Assembly: GCF_900115115.1 (NCBI RefSeq)
Contig: NZ_FOVI01000009.1
Coordinates: forward strand, 1 to 64,000
Origin: Paenimyroides ummariense
GTDB lineage: Bacteria; Bacteroidota; Bacteroidia; Flavobacteriales; Flavobacteriaceae
DNA length: 64,000 nt
Reading direction: 5' to 3'
The notes beneath the pieces were generated by a model that was given only the letters and a program-made list of their open reading frames with translations, ran no database searches and was not told where the DNA came from. This document shows positions 6,947-15,948 of the stretch, in pieces. Positions within the stretch are counted from its first letter, which is position 1. Each line of letters begins with the position of its first letter. Both the position numbers and the translations under genes were made by a program.

Positions 6947-6979
6947 ATCCTGCGCTCTAACCGACTGAGCTACCTCGCC
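6906..6979 (-). tRNA. tRNA-Met (CAT anticodon)
   Basis: The 74 bases fold as a full cloverleaf. The acceptor is GGCGAGG with CTTCGCT (two G-U pairs), the D-arm GCTC/GAGC, the anticodon stem CAGGA/CCCTG-type around loop TTCATAA, the T-arm ACGGG/CCCGT with loop TTCAACT, and the discriminator A. CCA is not encoded. The anticodon is CAT, so the tRNA is elongator Met, with tRNA-Ile2 (lysidine) as the alternative; the GGCGAGG acceptor favours elongator Met. Its 3' half is the right junction of the mobile element and is shared with the recombinase C-terminal codons. One of the acceptor wobbles lies in that half, consistent with the element supplying it. Confidence 0.93.
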
Positions 6980-7000
6980 ATTGGTATTTTAATTCGGATG

Positions 7001-7030
7001 CAAATATAGCAGTAATTTTAATACCTGCAA
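7001..7030 (-). promoter_or_regulatory. Promoter of tRNA-Met
   Basis: On the minus strand TTG (7030-7028), a 19-base spacer and TATATTTG (7008-7001) form the canonical Bacteroidetes -33/-7 promoter, about 22 bases before the tRNA. Confidence 0.8.
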
Positions 7031-7102
7031 AGGAAAATTTGAAATTAAAATATATTTTTTTTACCGAATTTGTTACTTTTCTGTATTTGAACAATTTAAA
7101 AA

Positions 7103-7822
7103 CTATTCTTTTATTACTTTTCCTTCACCGTTTTCGGTTACGTTAACGGTTTTGGTTACACGGTAGTATAAATTTCCTTTGCCGTTTAGGCTTCCGTCGA
7201 TACCATTAACTGTGTTGGTATAGATGTTTCCCGAACCAGATGAATCTACTTCGGTGAAAAAAGCCGACAGTTCTTTTGCATTGATATCGCCCGAACTTTT
7301 ACTGTTTATTCTTACAGTATTCGCATTTCCTTCTACCATAATTGTCGCATTATTTTCGGTATTTAAGTACAGATCTTCTACCTTTACCTTTAATTCCATT
7401 TTATTGTTACCTGTATTGGTCAGCGTTAGCTTCGGAATTTCGATCACACCTAAATTAATCACACTGCCATTATCGCCGGTCATGGTAATTTCGGTAAGAT
7501 CTTTTGTTGCCAAGGTTACTTTTACAGGTTCTGTCTGACTAATAATTTCGAAACCAGGCTTTCTTTTCAATGTTAAAACCTCGTTTACAACACTTATTTG
7601 AACCAACTGATGCAGGTTTCCATCACCTGAAGTTCTTATGGTATTTTTAAACGGATTGTTCAAAATTTCGACCGTTACTTCACCATCTATCACCAATTTG
7701 GAATATTTTTGAACCTTACGGTTTTTCTCTTGAACTACGCCGTTGCCTTTAATCTTTCTATTTTGTGCATAACTTGTTACGGTAATGATCGAAACAAAAA
7801 ATAATGCTAAAAATTTTCTCAT
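7103..7822 (-). CDS. Head-GIN (DUF2807) domain secreted protein
   Basis: The 239 residues begin with a signal peptide (MRKFLALFFVSIITVTSYAQ). A DUF2807 domain, a putative auto-transporter adhesin head-GIN, makes up the rest: a Ser/Thr/Asn/Gly-rich right-handed beta-solenoid-like repeat of strand-turn units such as LTEITMTGDNGSVINLG and NTVRINSKSSGDINAKEL. The family is periplasmic or surface-exposed and its function is not established. It is downstream of a YegP-like gene (gap 5 bases) and a lipoprotein paralogue on the same strand, so these may form one transcript. No Cys follows the signal, so unlike its paralogue it is not a lipoprotein. Confidence 0.82.
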   Translation of the reverse strand: MRKFLALFFVSIITVTSYAQNRKIKGNGVVQEKNRKVQKYSKLVIDGEVTVEILNNPFKNTIRTSGDGNLHQLVQISVVNEVLTLKRKPGFEIISQTEPVKVTLATKDLTEITMTGDNGSVINLGVIEIPKLTLTNTGNNKMELKVKVEDLYLNTENNATIMVEGNANTVRINSKSSGDINAKELSAFFTEVDSSGSGNIYTNTVNGIDGSLNGKGNLYYRVTKTVNVTENGEGKVIKE

Positions 7823-7827
7823 ACTAT

Positions 7828-8202
7828 TTAAATATTGTTGGTTGAAAATACATCTTCGGGGAAATTACTGAAAACATCTTCGGTAAAATCCAACACTTCG
7901 GAATTTACAAAATTATTCTTTAAATCGTTCACGCCTTTTTCCATTAAAAGCGGTGTGGTGAACTTTCTGCTTACGCCCAAAATATGGTCGTTTACATTTA
8001 CTTTAAAGAACAATTTTCCTGCCGGAGTTCTGTAATGTATAAATTTAATGATTGAAAAATTACGTTTTATAACGTTTATTTCGCTTAAACAATGTGCTTT
8101 GGAAAGGTAGCTGTTGCTTGTAAATATAACATTTCCCTTGCGATTGTTATAGGTATATTTATACTGGTTGTTTTCTTTTTTACTTATTACTAACGTGCCC
8201 AT
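7828..8202 (-). CDS. YegP/DUF1508-like protein
   Basis: From the ATG at 8202 the protein has 124 residues. It carries the pattern of DUF1508 (YegP) proteins: MGTLVISKKENNQYKYTYNN, then a hydrophobic strand and helix (SNSYLSKAHCLSEINVIK), and the Tyr/Arg segment IHYRTPAGKLFFKV. Family proteins usually have one or two copies of about 50 residues; here there is one clear copy and a divergent continuation. A start 18 bases upstream is possible but adds a basic tail not seen in relatives. Function is unknown. The C-terminal repeat DVFSNFPEDVFSTN is unusual. It sits between two DUF2807 genes, 5 bases before the downstream one. Confidence 0.7.
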   Translation of the reverse strand: MGTLVISKKENNQYKYTYNNRKGNVIFTSNSYLSKAHCLSEINVIKRNFSIIKFIHYRTPAGKLFFKVNVNDHILGVSRKFTTPLLMEKGVNDLKNNFVNSEVLDFTEDVFSNFPEDVFSTNNI

Positions 8203-8270
8203 TTTTCTTTTACTACACACAAAGCTATTTATAAATGCCGTGAAATGAAACTTTGTTTTTCGTGATTTTT

Positions 8271-8984
8271 TTAGTACTGGTTGATACTGCCTACACCTGA
8301 TATTTTTTTAACGATTTTCAATCGATCATAATTTTTGTAATCCAGATTACCCACACCCGAAATACGCACATTAATTTCGTCTGACGTATTGATTTTTGCA
8401 TTCCCCGCACCTGTAATTTCGATATTCGCCAGTTTGTTGGTTAATGCTTCGGAATTTAAATTCCCCGCGCCCGACATGCTTGCTTTTATTTCATTGCTTA
8501 TTCCGCGTAAACGCACATCGCCGGCACCGGTTACAAAAACACTTGTGATGTTGTTGAACAGTTTTACATTGATTTCGCCTGCACCCGAAATATGAAATTC
8601 GATGTCTTTTGTCAGCGTGATGTTATTGGTTGCGATAGAACCTGCACCCGCAATGACAACTTTCTGCAAATTAGGATTATTCATTTTTATAACCAGCGGT
8701 GATTTGTTTGATTTATAGGAAATTGATTTTTTGCTGGATATATTGATCTGTCCATCGTTATTTTCGATTTCCAGATTATCGACCAACGTTTTATCGCCGG
8801 TAATTAAAATTTCATTTGGCTTTACAGAAGAATCTAATTCGATATTGGCTGATGAATTATTTGATACCGCATTGTACGATGCCATTTGTTTTGTTTGGCT
8901 CACCACTTCGCCAGACAATTCTACTTTTTTGTTGCACGATACGGCAAAAACGCTTAAAAATGTAAGTAATAGTAGCTTCTTCAT
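8271..8984 (-). CDS. Head-GIN (DUF2807) lipoprotein
   Basis: The 237 residues start with a lipoprotein signal MKKLLLLTFLSVFAVSC (lipobox VSC at residues 15-17), so it is likely membrane-anchored. The rest is a beta-solenoid of short repeats with recurring SGAGxI or TGAGxx turns (VIAGAGSIATNN, HISGAGEINVK, VTGAGDVRL, MSGAGNLN, ITGAGNAKI, ISGVGNLDY). This is the hallmark of the DUF2807 head-GIN family. It is the first gene of a probable three-gene unit with YegP-like and a second DUF2807 gene. Function is not established. Confidence 0.85.
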   Translation of the reverse strand: MKKLLLLTFLSVFAVSCNKKVELSGEVVSQTKQMASYNAVSNNSSANIELDSSVKPNEILITGDKTLVDNLEIENNDGQINISSKKSISYKSNKSPLVIKMNNPNLQKVVIAGAGSIATNNITLTKDIEFHISGAGEINVKLFNNITSVFVTGAGDVRLRGISNEIKASMSGAGNLNSEALTNKLANIEITGAGNAKINTSDEINVRISGVGNLDYKNYDRLKIVKKISGVGSINQY

Positions 8985-9333
8985 TTGTTTTTTCTTTAAA
9001 ACTACAAAAAAGTATTTACATTTTATAATGGTTGTGTGTTATTAATGTGCTACAGATGTGCAGATTTACTATTTTGCAATATGATTGATACAAGTTTGAT
9101 GCCAAAAAAAAGTATGGGGAGGTTTTCGACTCTGTTTGAACTCACGGGGACAATGAGATTTCTTCTAAAACCTATGCTGACTCGTCGAAGAATCGGAATG
9201 ACAAGATTCATTTTGAATGAGATTCCTCCTACAGCCTGTGCTGAGCTCGTCGAGGCATCGGAATGACAAGATTCATGTGGAATGAAAGGTTTTAAAAAGA
9301 ACAAAACCCTTTCGTGTGAAAGGGTTTGTGTAT
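8985..9333. repeat. Gene-free stretch with a tandem imperfect repeat
   Basis: There is no gene in these 349 bases. Two 39-base copies lie at 9182-9220 and 9247-9285, differing at four positions and both containing ATCGGAATGACAAGATTCAT. Their similarity, the higher G+C and the in-frame Ser/Ala-rich translation suggest a dispersed intergenic repeat rather than a gene. The clpX terminator follows at 9304-9327. Confidence 0.65.
9290..9327 (-). terminator. Terminator of the clpP-clpX unit
   Basis: AAACCCTTTC (9304-9313) and GAAAGGGTTT (9318-9327) form a 10-bp stem with a four-base loop. On the minus strand TTTTGTTCTTTTT follows, a U-rich tail directly after the clpX stop. Confidence 0.85.
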
Positions 9334-10563
9334 TTAAACGGTTAAAGCTAAACGCTTCATTAAGTTTTTATCTAAAGCGTGTTTCACGAAATCTCTATCA
9401 ACTTCGAATTCTGTGGTGTCAGAACCCGGAAGATCGTACATAGGATCGGTTAAAACAGCTTCGCATAACGAACGTAATCCGCGTGCACCTAATTTGTATT
9501 CCAATGCCTTATCTACAATGTACCAAAGTGCATCTTCGGTAAAAGTCAATTCAACACCATCCATTTCGAACAATTTCTGATATTGTTTTACCAATGCGTT
9601 TTTAGGCTCGGTTAAGATAGAACGCAACGTATCGCGATCTAACGGATCCATGTGTGTTAATACCGGTAAACGACCTATGATTTCGGGAATCAATCCAAAA
9701 TCTTTTAAATCTTTAGGTATAATGTATTGCAACAGATTGCTTTTATCTGCTTTTTTGTTTTCTTTAGAAGATCCAAAACCAACGGCATGAAAGTTCAAAC
9801 GTTTGGTTATGATTCGTTCGATACCGTCAAAAGCTCCACCTGCAATAAATAAAATATCCTGCGTATTAACTTCGATAAACTTTTGATCCGGGTGTTTTCT
9901 TCCACCTTTTGGCGGAACATTTACCACAGAACCTTCTAAAAGCTTCAACAATGCCTGCTGTACGCCTTCTCCACTTACATCGCGCGTGATTGACGGATTA
10001 TCGCTTTTACGGGCAATTTTATCAATTTCATCGATAAAAATAATACCGCGTTGTGCTTTATCCACATCATAATCTGCAGCCTGCAACAATTTGGTTAAGA
10101 TACCTTCTACATCTTCGCCCACATAACCAGCTTCGGTTAAAACGGTAGCATCAACAATAGCCAAAGGTACGTTTAACATACGGGCAATGGTTTTGGCAAC
10201 CAGCGTTTTACCGGTTCCGGTTTGCCCTACCACGATGATGTTACTTTTTTCTATTTCAACATCGTTCTTTAAATCTTGCTGCAGCAAACGTTTGTAATGG
10301 TTGTAAACGGCAACCGACAGTACTTTTTTGGTTTGATCCTGACCAATTACGTATTGATCTAAAAACGCTCTGATTTCCTGCGGTTTTCTCAATAAAACCT
10401 CATCTGACAATCCTGTTCCGCCTTGCGATTTTAATTCTTCTAATACAATGCCGTGCGCCTGCTCTACACAGTGATCGCAGATATGCGCATCTACACCGGC
10501 AATTAAAATATTAGTTTCGGCTTTTGGCCGCCCGCAAAAAGAACAGTTAAATCCTTCCTTCAT
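9334..10563 (-). CDS. clpX: ATP-dependent Clp protease ATP-binding subunit ClpX
   Basis: The 409 residues include an N-terminal zinc finger (CSFCGRPK then CDHC), a Walker A GQTGTGKT, a pore loop GYVGED, a Walker B with IIFIDEIDK, and a VGF loop that contacts ClpP. ClpX unfolds tagged proteins in ATP-driven steps and feeds them to ClpP. The length matches the family. The gene begins 5 bases after the clpP stop, so the two are co-transcribed in the usual order clpP-clpX. The terminator at 9304-9327 ends the unit. Confidence 0.98.
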   Translation of the reverse strand: MKEGFNCSFCGRPKAETNILIAGVDAHICDHCVEQAHGIVLEELKSQGGTGLSDEVLLRKPQEIRAFLDQYVIGQDQTKKVLSVAVYNHYKRLLQQDLKNDVEIEKSNIIVVGQTGTGKTLVAKTIARMLNVPLAIVDATVLTEAGYVGEDVEGILTKLLQAADYDVDKAQRGIIFIDEIDKIARKSDNPSITRDVSGEGVQQALLKLLEGSVVNVPPKGGRKHPDQKFIEVNTQDILFIAGGAFDGIERIITKRLNFHAVGFGSSKENKKADKSNLLQYIIPKDLKDFGLIPEIIGRLPVLTHMDPLDRDTLRSILTEPKNALVKQYQKLFEMDGVELTFTEDALWYIVDKALEYKLGARGLRSLCEAVLTDPMYDLPGSDTTEFEVDRDFVKHALDKNLMKRLALTV

Positions 10564-10568
10564 TATAA

Positions 10569-11246
10569 TTATTCTCTTGTTAAAACTTCGTCGATCATTC
10601 CGTATTCCTTCGCTTCATCTGCACGCATCCAATAATCACGTTCAGAATCTTTATACACTTTGTCGTACGGTTTTTTAGAATGTTTGGCAATGATCTGATA
10701 CAGTTCTTCTTTTAACTTTAACATTTCTTTTAGGTTGATCTCCATATCGGTTGCAACACCCTGTGCCCCGCCCGATGGTTGGTGAATCATAACACGTGAA
10801 TGTGGTAATGCCGAACGTTTACCATCGGCACCGGCACATAACAATACCGCACCCATTGATGCTGCCATACCTGTGCAGATTGTAGCTACATCAGGCTTAA
10901 CGAACTGCATGGTATCGTAAATACCCAAACCTGCGTACACGCTGCCGCCCGGTGAATTGATATAGATTGAGATATCTTTAGAAGCATCAACACTTTCTAA
11001 AAACAGCAATTGCGCCTGAATGATGTTTGCCACATAATCATCTACCCCTGATCCAAGGAAAATGATGCGATCCATCATTAAACGCGAGAAAACGTCCATA
11101 GATGCAATGTTCATTGGGCGTTCTTCGATAATATAAGGCGTCATACTGCCTGTTGGTGTCATGCTGCCCACGATTTTATCGTAGTACATATTGTTTACCT
11201 TGTGGTGCTTTGTAGCGTATTTTCTAAATTCTTTCCCGTAATTCAT
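10569..11246 (-). CDS. clpP: ATP-dependent Clp protease proteolytic subunit ClpP
   Basis: This is a 225-residue serine peptidase of family S14. The catalytic triad is visible as Ser130 in GMAASMGA, His155 in VMIHQP and Asp204 in SERDYW. The N-terminus is longer than in most ClpPs, about 30 residues before the conserved [19 protein letters not shown] chose the ATG at 11246, since the longer in-frame reading begins in the tig terminator. It forms a tetradecameric barrel with ClpX, encoded next. A -7 box TATATTTG (11308-11301) overlaps the tail of the tig terminator, implying an independent promoter. Confidence 0.97.
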   Translation of the reverse strand: MNYGKEFRKYATKHHKVNNMYYDKIVGSMTPTGSMTPYIIEERPMNIASMDVFSRLMMDRIIFLGSGVDDYVANIIQAQLLFLESVDASKDISIYINSPGGSVYAGLGIYDTMQFVKPDVATICTGMAASMGAVLLCAGADGKRSALPHSRVMIHQPSGGAQGVATDMEINLKEMLKLKEELYQIIAKHSKKPYDKVYKDSERDYWMRADEAKEYGMIDEVLTRE

Positions 11247-11273
11247 ATTTTTATTCTTGTAAATTAAAAAAAT

Positions 11274-11300
11274 AAGCGTCGAAACAAACCGTTCGACGCT
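11274..11300 (-). terminator. Terminator after tig
   Basis: AGCGTCGAA (11274-11282) and TTCGACGCT (11292-11300) form a 9-bp stem. On the minus strand it is followed by TTATTTTTTTAAT. The clpP -7 box (11308-11301) is immediately upstream of the hairpin, so clpP transcripts start inside or just before the stem. Confidence 0.78.
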
Positions 11301-11327
11301 CAAATATACTTAAATTTTCGCAGAAAA

Positions 11328-12650
11328 TTATTCTCCGTAAACCTCTTTAACGAAATCTTTGTAAGTTACTTCTTTTTCACTTCCGCTTACTTTTTCAGCG
11401 AATAATTTCATCATTTTATCGTTCATCAATTGCTCAGAAATACGTTTTACTTCTTCTTGGTTTGATAAAACGCGTGATACGATATTTGTTACATCGTCTT
11501 CTGACGGTTCTAACTGACCGAACTGTGCCATTTGATCTTTGATTAAGCCTGAAGTGTAGTCTTTAATCTCGTCAAAAGTGATTTGTAAACCGTTATCAGT
11601 AATAATTTTACCTTCGATTAACTGGTAACGCAATCCTTTTTCAGATTTTGTGTATTCTTCTTCTGCCTGCTCCACAGTTAATTCTGTTTCACCAGCCGTT
11701 TGTAACCATTTGATTAAAAATTCTTTTGGTAAATCGAATTTTGTATTGTCAACCAATGCTTCAACTGCATCGTTCATGAATTTTTGATCTGCCTGTTGTG
11801 CGAATTGTTTTTCGGCATCTTCTTTAATACGTGTTTTTAACTCGTCTTCTGAAGTTACTTTACCTTCACCAAACAATTTATCGAAAAACTCTTGGTTTAA
11901 TTCTGCTTTTTCTTTTGTTGAAATTTCTTCGATTGTAAAAGTTACATCAACTTCCAAACCGTGAACTTTATCGTGATCAACTTTTAAAACGTCCATTAAT
12001 TTATGTTCGTCTTCAAACAAACCTTTGGTAGAAATAGTAACCTCATCGTTTACTTTTTTACCAATGAATTTCTTTTGATTTGTTTTTGTACGGATATCTG
12101 CAATGTTGATTGTTGTTTCGTTTTCGATACCTTCTTCCTGGTTAGAAACTTTTACACGGATATCGTCACCTTCTTCTACTTTTTCTTTAGAAATTAATTT
12201 TCCGTATTGTTTCTGAATGTATTCAACCTGCTCGTTTACCATTTCTTCATCGGCAACGATTTTATATTTAGCAGCTGTTTTAGCAGCACCTAAATCAACC
12301 GTAAATTCCGGAGCTAAACCTAATTCGAAATCAAAACTTAATGTATCAGCATCCCAATCGATATCTTTAGCAACAGGAAGCGGATTTCCTAAAATATCCA
12401 ATTTCTCTTCGTTTAAATAATTACTTAAACTTTCTTGTAACAATTTGTTCACTTCATCGAACATAATTGCCTGTCCGTACTGCTTTTTAACCAATGCAGC
12501 AGGTACCTGTCCTTTTCTGAAGCCCGGGATATTTGCGTTTTTTCTGTAATCTTTAAGAACTTTTTCAACGTTCGCTGCAAAATCTTCTTTTGCTAAATCA
12601 ATTGTAATAACTGCGTTTAAAGCATCTACATTATTTCTTGTGATATTCAT
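11328..12650 (-). CDS. tig: Trigger factor (ribosome-associated chaperone)
   Basis: The 440-residue protein contains the ribosome-binding loop GFRKGQVP (residues 43-50) in the N-terminal domain. A degenerate PPIase-like middle and a long helical C-terminal arm region follow. Trigger factor binds L23 at the exit tunnel and shields nascent chains; L23 (rplW) is also encoded in this window. The middle domain is divergent, as in other Bacteroidetes. It is upstream of clpP and separated from it by a terminator. Its -7 box TATTTTTG is at 12690-12683. Confidence 0.94.
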   Translation of the reverse strand: MNITRNNVDALNAVITIDLAKEDFAANVEKVLKDYRKNANIPGFRKGQVPAALVKKQYGQAIMFDEVNKLLQESLSNYLNEEKLDILGNPLPVAKDIDWDADTLSFDFELGLAPEFTVDLGAAKTAAKYKIVADEEMVNEQVEYIQKQYGKLISKEKVEEGDDIRVKVSNQEEGIENETTINIADIRTKTNQKKFIGKKVNDEVTISTKGLFEDEHKLMDVLKVDHDKVHGLEVDVTFTIEEISTKEKAELNQEFFDKLFGEGKVTSEDELKTRIKEDAEKQFAQQADQKFMNDAVEALVDNTKFDLPKEFLIKWLQTAGETELTVEQAEEEYTKSEKGLRYQLIEGKIITDNGLQITFDEIKDYTSGLIKDQMAQFGQLEPSEDDVTNIVSRVLSNQEEVKRISEQLMNDKMMKLFAEKVSGSEKEVTYKDFVKEVYGE

Positions 12651-12673
12651 TGTAAATTTTGTTTCTAACTAAA

Positions 12674-12710
12674 ATTGGCTTGCAAAAATACATTATTTTT
12701 ACAAGCCAAT
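12674..12710 (-). terminator. Terminator after the small membrane protein gene, overlapping the tig promoter
   Basis: ATTGGCTTG...AAAAATA (12674-12690) pairs with TATTTTTACAAGCCAAT (12694-12710) in a near-perfect 17-bp stem with one mismatch. The tig -7 box is the 3' part of the stem on the minus strand. TTG-N20-TATTTTTG is found at 12713-12683. Confidence 0.7.
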
Positions 12711-12713
12711 CAA
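12683..12713 (-). promoter_or_regulatory. Promoter of tig
   Basis: On the minus strand TTG (12713-12711), 20 bases and TATTTTTG (12690-12683) form a near-canonical promoter 33 bases before the tig ATG. It is embedded in the upstream gene's terminator hairpin. Confidence 0.65.
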
Positions 12714-12748
12714 ATTTTTAAATAATTGAATATTAATTATTAGTAAAA

Positions 12749-13090
12749 TTAATCTTCGCTGCCTATCCCTCCTACTATTGACTGTACAATAGATAAAACC
12801 AAACTGAATAATAATGCCGGCCAGAAACCTTCTACATGAAAGCCGCCAACAATGTAGCTGCACAACATTATTATTAAAGCATTGATAACAAACAGGAACA
12901 AACCTAATGTTAATATGGTTACCGGAATGGATATTAACTGCAGTATTGGTTTTACTATAAAGTTAAGCAATGCCAATACGATTACGACGATTATTGATGA
13001 TCCGAAACCATCGACACTTACGCCCGGTAAAAAATTTGCCAGCAGGTACACAATGACTGCCGTTACAATTAAATTGATTAAAATTCTCAT
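12749..13090 (-). CDS. Phage-holin-IV-like (superfamily DUF360-type) small membrane protein
   Basis: The 113 residues have four hydrophobic segments (about 3-20, 30-50, 57-75, 85-105) and the pattern LNFIVKPILQLISIPVTILTLGLF, typical of the conserved holin-like membrane family YvlD. Despite the name such proteins are chromosomal in many bacteria and their role is not settled. The short GG-rich C-terminus (SIVGGIGSED) is usual. It begins 11 bases after the GDSL gene stop, so it is the last gene of the FadL-GDSL operon. Confidence 0.82.
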   Translation of the reverse strand: MRILINLIVTAVIVYLLANFLPGVSVDGFGSSIIVVIVLALLNFIVKPILQLISIPVTILTLGLFLFVINALIIMLCSYIVGGFHVEGFWPALLFSLVLSIVQSIVGGIGSED

Positions 13091-13101
13091 AGCTTATAAT
13101 T

Positions 13102-14688
13102 TTAATTTGATGCTTTTATTGTTACACCCGGATAATTACCCGGAACCAACATTGGCAATTTTGCTTTGTAATGTTCGTTGATTACTTTAACTATTTCGTT
13201 AGCTACAAATGCGTAACCACGAGGGTTTGGATGCACACCGTCTAAAGAAAACAACACTTTATTCATATTTCCGGTTCCTTTAAAGTAATCAGCCGTGTAC
13301 CATTGTCCGTCACCTAAACGAATACCGCCTGTTAAATAGCCCATGATGGCATTCATATCGGCAACTGCCAGTTTTTTAGAACGAGCTGCAGCCCAGATAA
13401 TATCGTTAAATTCTTTGGTTGCTGTTTTTATGATTGTTTGTTCGGCAGGAACTAAAACATATTTATCTTCTAAAGGAAATGTTACACCAATTTTACTGAA
13501 TAATTCTTTGTACGGCGAAGGAACGTTTGCAAAAATCGGCGCAGTTGATGTTGTTCCGATTACCGAACTAGTACCCAATACAAACAAATCGTTTCTGCTT
13601 GCATGACGTGCCTGTCCGTATAGCTGACCTAATAATCCCGCAATTGGTGCCAATTGTTGGTTTTGTGAAGCCACAGCTGTAATTTGTTGCGATAAATCGG
13701 TTAATGTTTCATCTTTAACCAATAACGCATTACCTTCTGTTTTAGAAAATGAATTAATACGGTTACCCTGCCCTAAAGCGGTAAGAATTTGCTTTAAAGG
13801 CCCCAATAACTGTGCATTCAACTGATCAACCGTTGCTTCTCCGCCTAAAGCTTCAGCCGTTAACGGGTTGTAAGGTACTGTTGTAAAATGCGGTATAGAC
13901 GTTACATCCGGTATTGTAGCTACCACGCCTTTTGCGCCATTGCTTGTTAAAGTATTTACAATAGTAGTATAAGCCGAAGCAAATACCTGACGATCGGTAA
14001 TATCGTTACTTCCGTAAGTCGATGGATCCATATTACCTTCTTGACTTACACCTACACCACCAGATAATGCGTACGCTAACACATCGTTAGCGCCAATCCA
14101 GTTTGTAAAAAATGTAGGGTTCATGCTCATAGCGTCGCTTAAAACCGTTGTATTAGGACTGGTAGCATGACGCACAAAATAAGGATTTGCCTTTCCTGTT
14201 GCTACATTAGCCAAATTACCATAACCCGGAGCCAGCAAATGGAACGATTTTGCCCCAGGAACTCCCATATTATTGTAAGCTTTAGCCTGTAAATTACTAA
14301 TTTCTATGGTTGGTGTACCGGTTAAATTTTGCGGACCACCTGTTGACATATTAATGATTAAACGTGTTGCAGCCGCTTGTTGTCCCATAAGCAACAAACC
14401 ACCTAAATCGTTGGTATCGTCACTGAACGACGGTTGGGTAAACGACCCACCGCCAACAACGGCAAACTGTTTTGCCAGCAAATTAGGAAAAGAATACTGC
14501 TGACCCGAACGATACACCGTTCCGTCCATATAACCGGCTGTCAGGGAATTTCCCAAAGCAACGTAGGTTGTAAAGTCGGCCTCGCCTTTAGAATAAGATT
14601 CGTTTGTAACCTCGTTTTCAAATTCCGGTTCACAAGCAACAAAGCTAAATGCAAATGCTGCTAAAAGTATAGATTGATATTTTTTCAT
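13102..14688 (-). CDS. SGNH/GDSL hydrolase lipoprotein
   Basis: The 528 residues carry a lipoprotein signal ending in FVAC (residue 19). The hydrolase blocks are GNSLTAGY (block I, serine at the GDSL Ser), GANDVLAY (block III) and DGVHPNPRGY (block V Asp-His). The protein is roughly twice the size of a minimal SGNH hydrolase. It is predicted to be an outer-membrane-anchored esterase or lipase. It lies 9 bases downstream of a FadL-type porin, so lipid hydrolysis and fatty acid entry may be coupled. Substrate is not known. Confidence 0.88.
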   Translation of the reverse strand: MKKYQSILLAAFAFSFVACEPEFENEVTNESYSKGEADFTTYVALGNSLTAGYMDGTVYRSGQQYSFPNLLAKQFAVVGGGSFTQPSFSDDTNDLGGLLLMGQQAAATRLIINMSTGGPQNLTGTPTIEISNLQAKAYNNMGVPGAKSFHLLAPGYGNLANVATGKANPYFVRHATSPNTTVLSDAMSMNPTFFTNWIGANDVLAYALSGGVGVSQEGNMDPSTYGSNDITDRQVFASAYTTIVNTLTSNGAKGVVATIPDVTSIPHFTTVPYNPLTAEALGGEATVDQLNAQLLGPLKQILTALGQGNRINSFSKTEGNALLVKDETLTDLSQQITAVASQNQQLAPIAGLLGQLYGQARHASRNDLFVLGTSSVIGTTSTAPIFANVPSPYKELFSKIGVTFPLEDKYVLVPAEQTIIKTATKEFNDIIWAAARSKKLAVADMNAIMGYLTGGIRLGDGQWYTADYFKGTGNMNKVLFSLDGVHPNPRGYAFVANEIVKVINEHYKAKLPMLVPGNYPGVTIKASN

Positions 14689-14697
14689 AATGATCGA

Positions 14698-15948
14698 TTA
14701 AAAATTGTACGATAAACCTAAACCTAAAGAATATGCCGATGAGCGATAGTCGCCACCAAAAGAAACATGCGTACCATCTTCTATATAATGATCGTACGAG
14801 TTTTTAGTTTCTTTAAAGTGTAATGCACTTGCAGCAAAATCGATTCCGAATTTAGGTGTAACCTGATAAGTGAAACCTACTGTTCCTGCCAAAGCATCGT
14901 TACGAGGCGTTTCTGGTGCGAAATATCCATCCTGTACCGGCGAAATATCATAATAACCACCTACACGGGCAGAGAATTTTTCAGAAGGAGCAAACTGCAA
15001 ACCTCCACGCATTGTTCCACTGCTTTTATAGTTACGAGGATTTACCGATGTTGCAATTGCAGGGTTATCAAAATCTATAACCAAATTATCATACGCTTTC
15101 CAGAACGTGTGGTTGTAATCTACAGCCGCCAACCATTTATCGTTAATTTGATAAGAGAAACCAATAGTCAATTCGGCAGGTAACGGCATGCTAGCATCAA
15201 ACTTTCCATTCGTGTATGTTCCACCCAAAAAGCTCGGCATGTCATGGAATTTGGCATCGCCCCCTTCTACCTTCATATCGATTTGCGAACGATAGTTCAC
15301 ACCAAAAGTAACATAATCGTCTAAACGAGCTGTTACCCCAAGGTTGTATCCCCAAGCACTTACACCAGCTGCATCAATGGTAACATCTGAACGATTTCCG
15401 TTTTCATCTACCATACTTCTTGAAAGATTTCTGTTGAAGGTTACTCCTCCGTTAACATAAATCAACCCGGCACCAACACTAATATTATCGGTAATTTTGT
15501 ACGATACCGTAGGCTGTACAAAAATTGCCTGTAAATCGATATTGTTTACCAAATGCGATCCCGGCCAGTCTTGATCCCATTCTACCGAACTTCCGTACGG
15601 TGTATAAACAGCCAAACCGACAGAAAAACGATCGGAAGCCTGATAATTTCCATAGAAATAAAATGGTGTTCCCGTGTTCGTTGTGGAATTAGACCAGTTG
15701 TATAAAGAATTTTGAAACTTTACGTTAGATACCAACGCGGTGGCACCTGCAGAAAAGCTCCATTTGTTTTTTAAAAAAGTACCACTCGCTGGGTTAAAGA
15801 ACAAACTTTCGGCATTTTGACCGATAACGGCAACACCTGTATGCCCCATTGCCAACTGGCGCTGACCCTGCATACTAATGCGGTAACCGCCGGCAAATGT
15901 ATTTGTAGCCAAGAGCGATAATAAAGAAATAGATAAAATTTTCTTCAT
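14698..15948 (-). CDS. OmpP1/FadL-family outer membrane transporter
   Basis: The 416 residues begin with signal MKKILSISLLSLLATNTFAG. An N-terminal hatch segment (QGQRQLAMGHTGVAVIGQNAESLFFNPA) resembles the FadL/OmpP1 plug with its NPA motif. A beta-barrel with aromatic-ended strands follows, terminating in YNF. The family moves long-chain fatty acids and other hydrophobic molecules across the outer membrane. It is the first gene of an operon with a GDSL lipoprotein and a small membrane protein. Its -7 box TATATTTG lies at 15984-15977. Confidence 0.9.
   Translation of the reverse strand: MKKILSISLLSLLATNTFAGGYRISMQGQRQLAMGHTGVAVIGQNAESLFFNPASGTFLKNKWSFSAGATALVSNVKFQNSLYNWSNSTTNTGTPFYFYGNYQASDRFSVGLAVYTPYGSSVEWDQDWPGSHLVNNIDLQAIFVQPTVSYKITDNISVGAGLIYVNGGVTFNRNLSRSMVDENGNRSDVTIDAAGVSAWGYNLGVTARLDDYVTFGVNYRSQIDMKVEGGDAKFHDMPSFLGGTYTNGKFDASMPLPAELTIGFSYQINDKWLAAVDYNHTFWKAYDNLVIDFDNPAIATSVNPRNYKSSGTMRGGLQFAPSEKFSARVGGYYDISPVQDGYFAPETPRNDALAGTVGFTYQVTPKFGIDFAASALHFKETKNSYDHYIEDGTHVSFGGDYRSSAYSLGLGLSYNF

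Noticed and set aside
9036..9304. ORFs on both strands near clpX
   Set aside because: They are made of the dispersed repeat and lack start or family signals.
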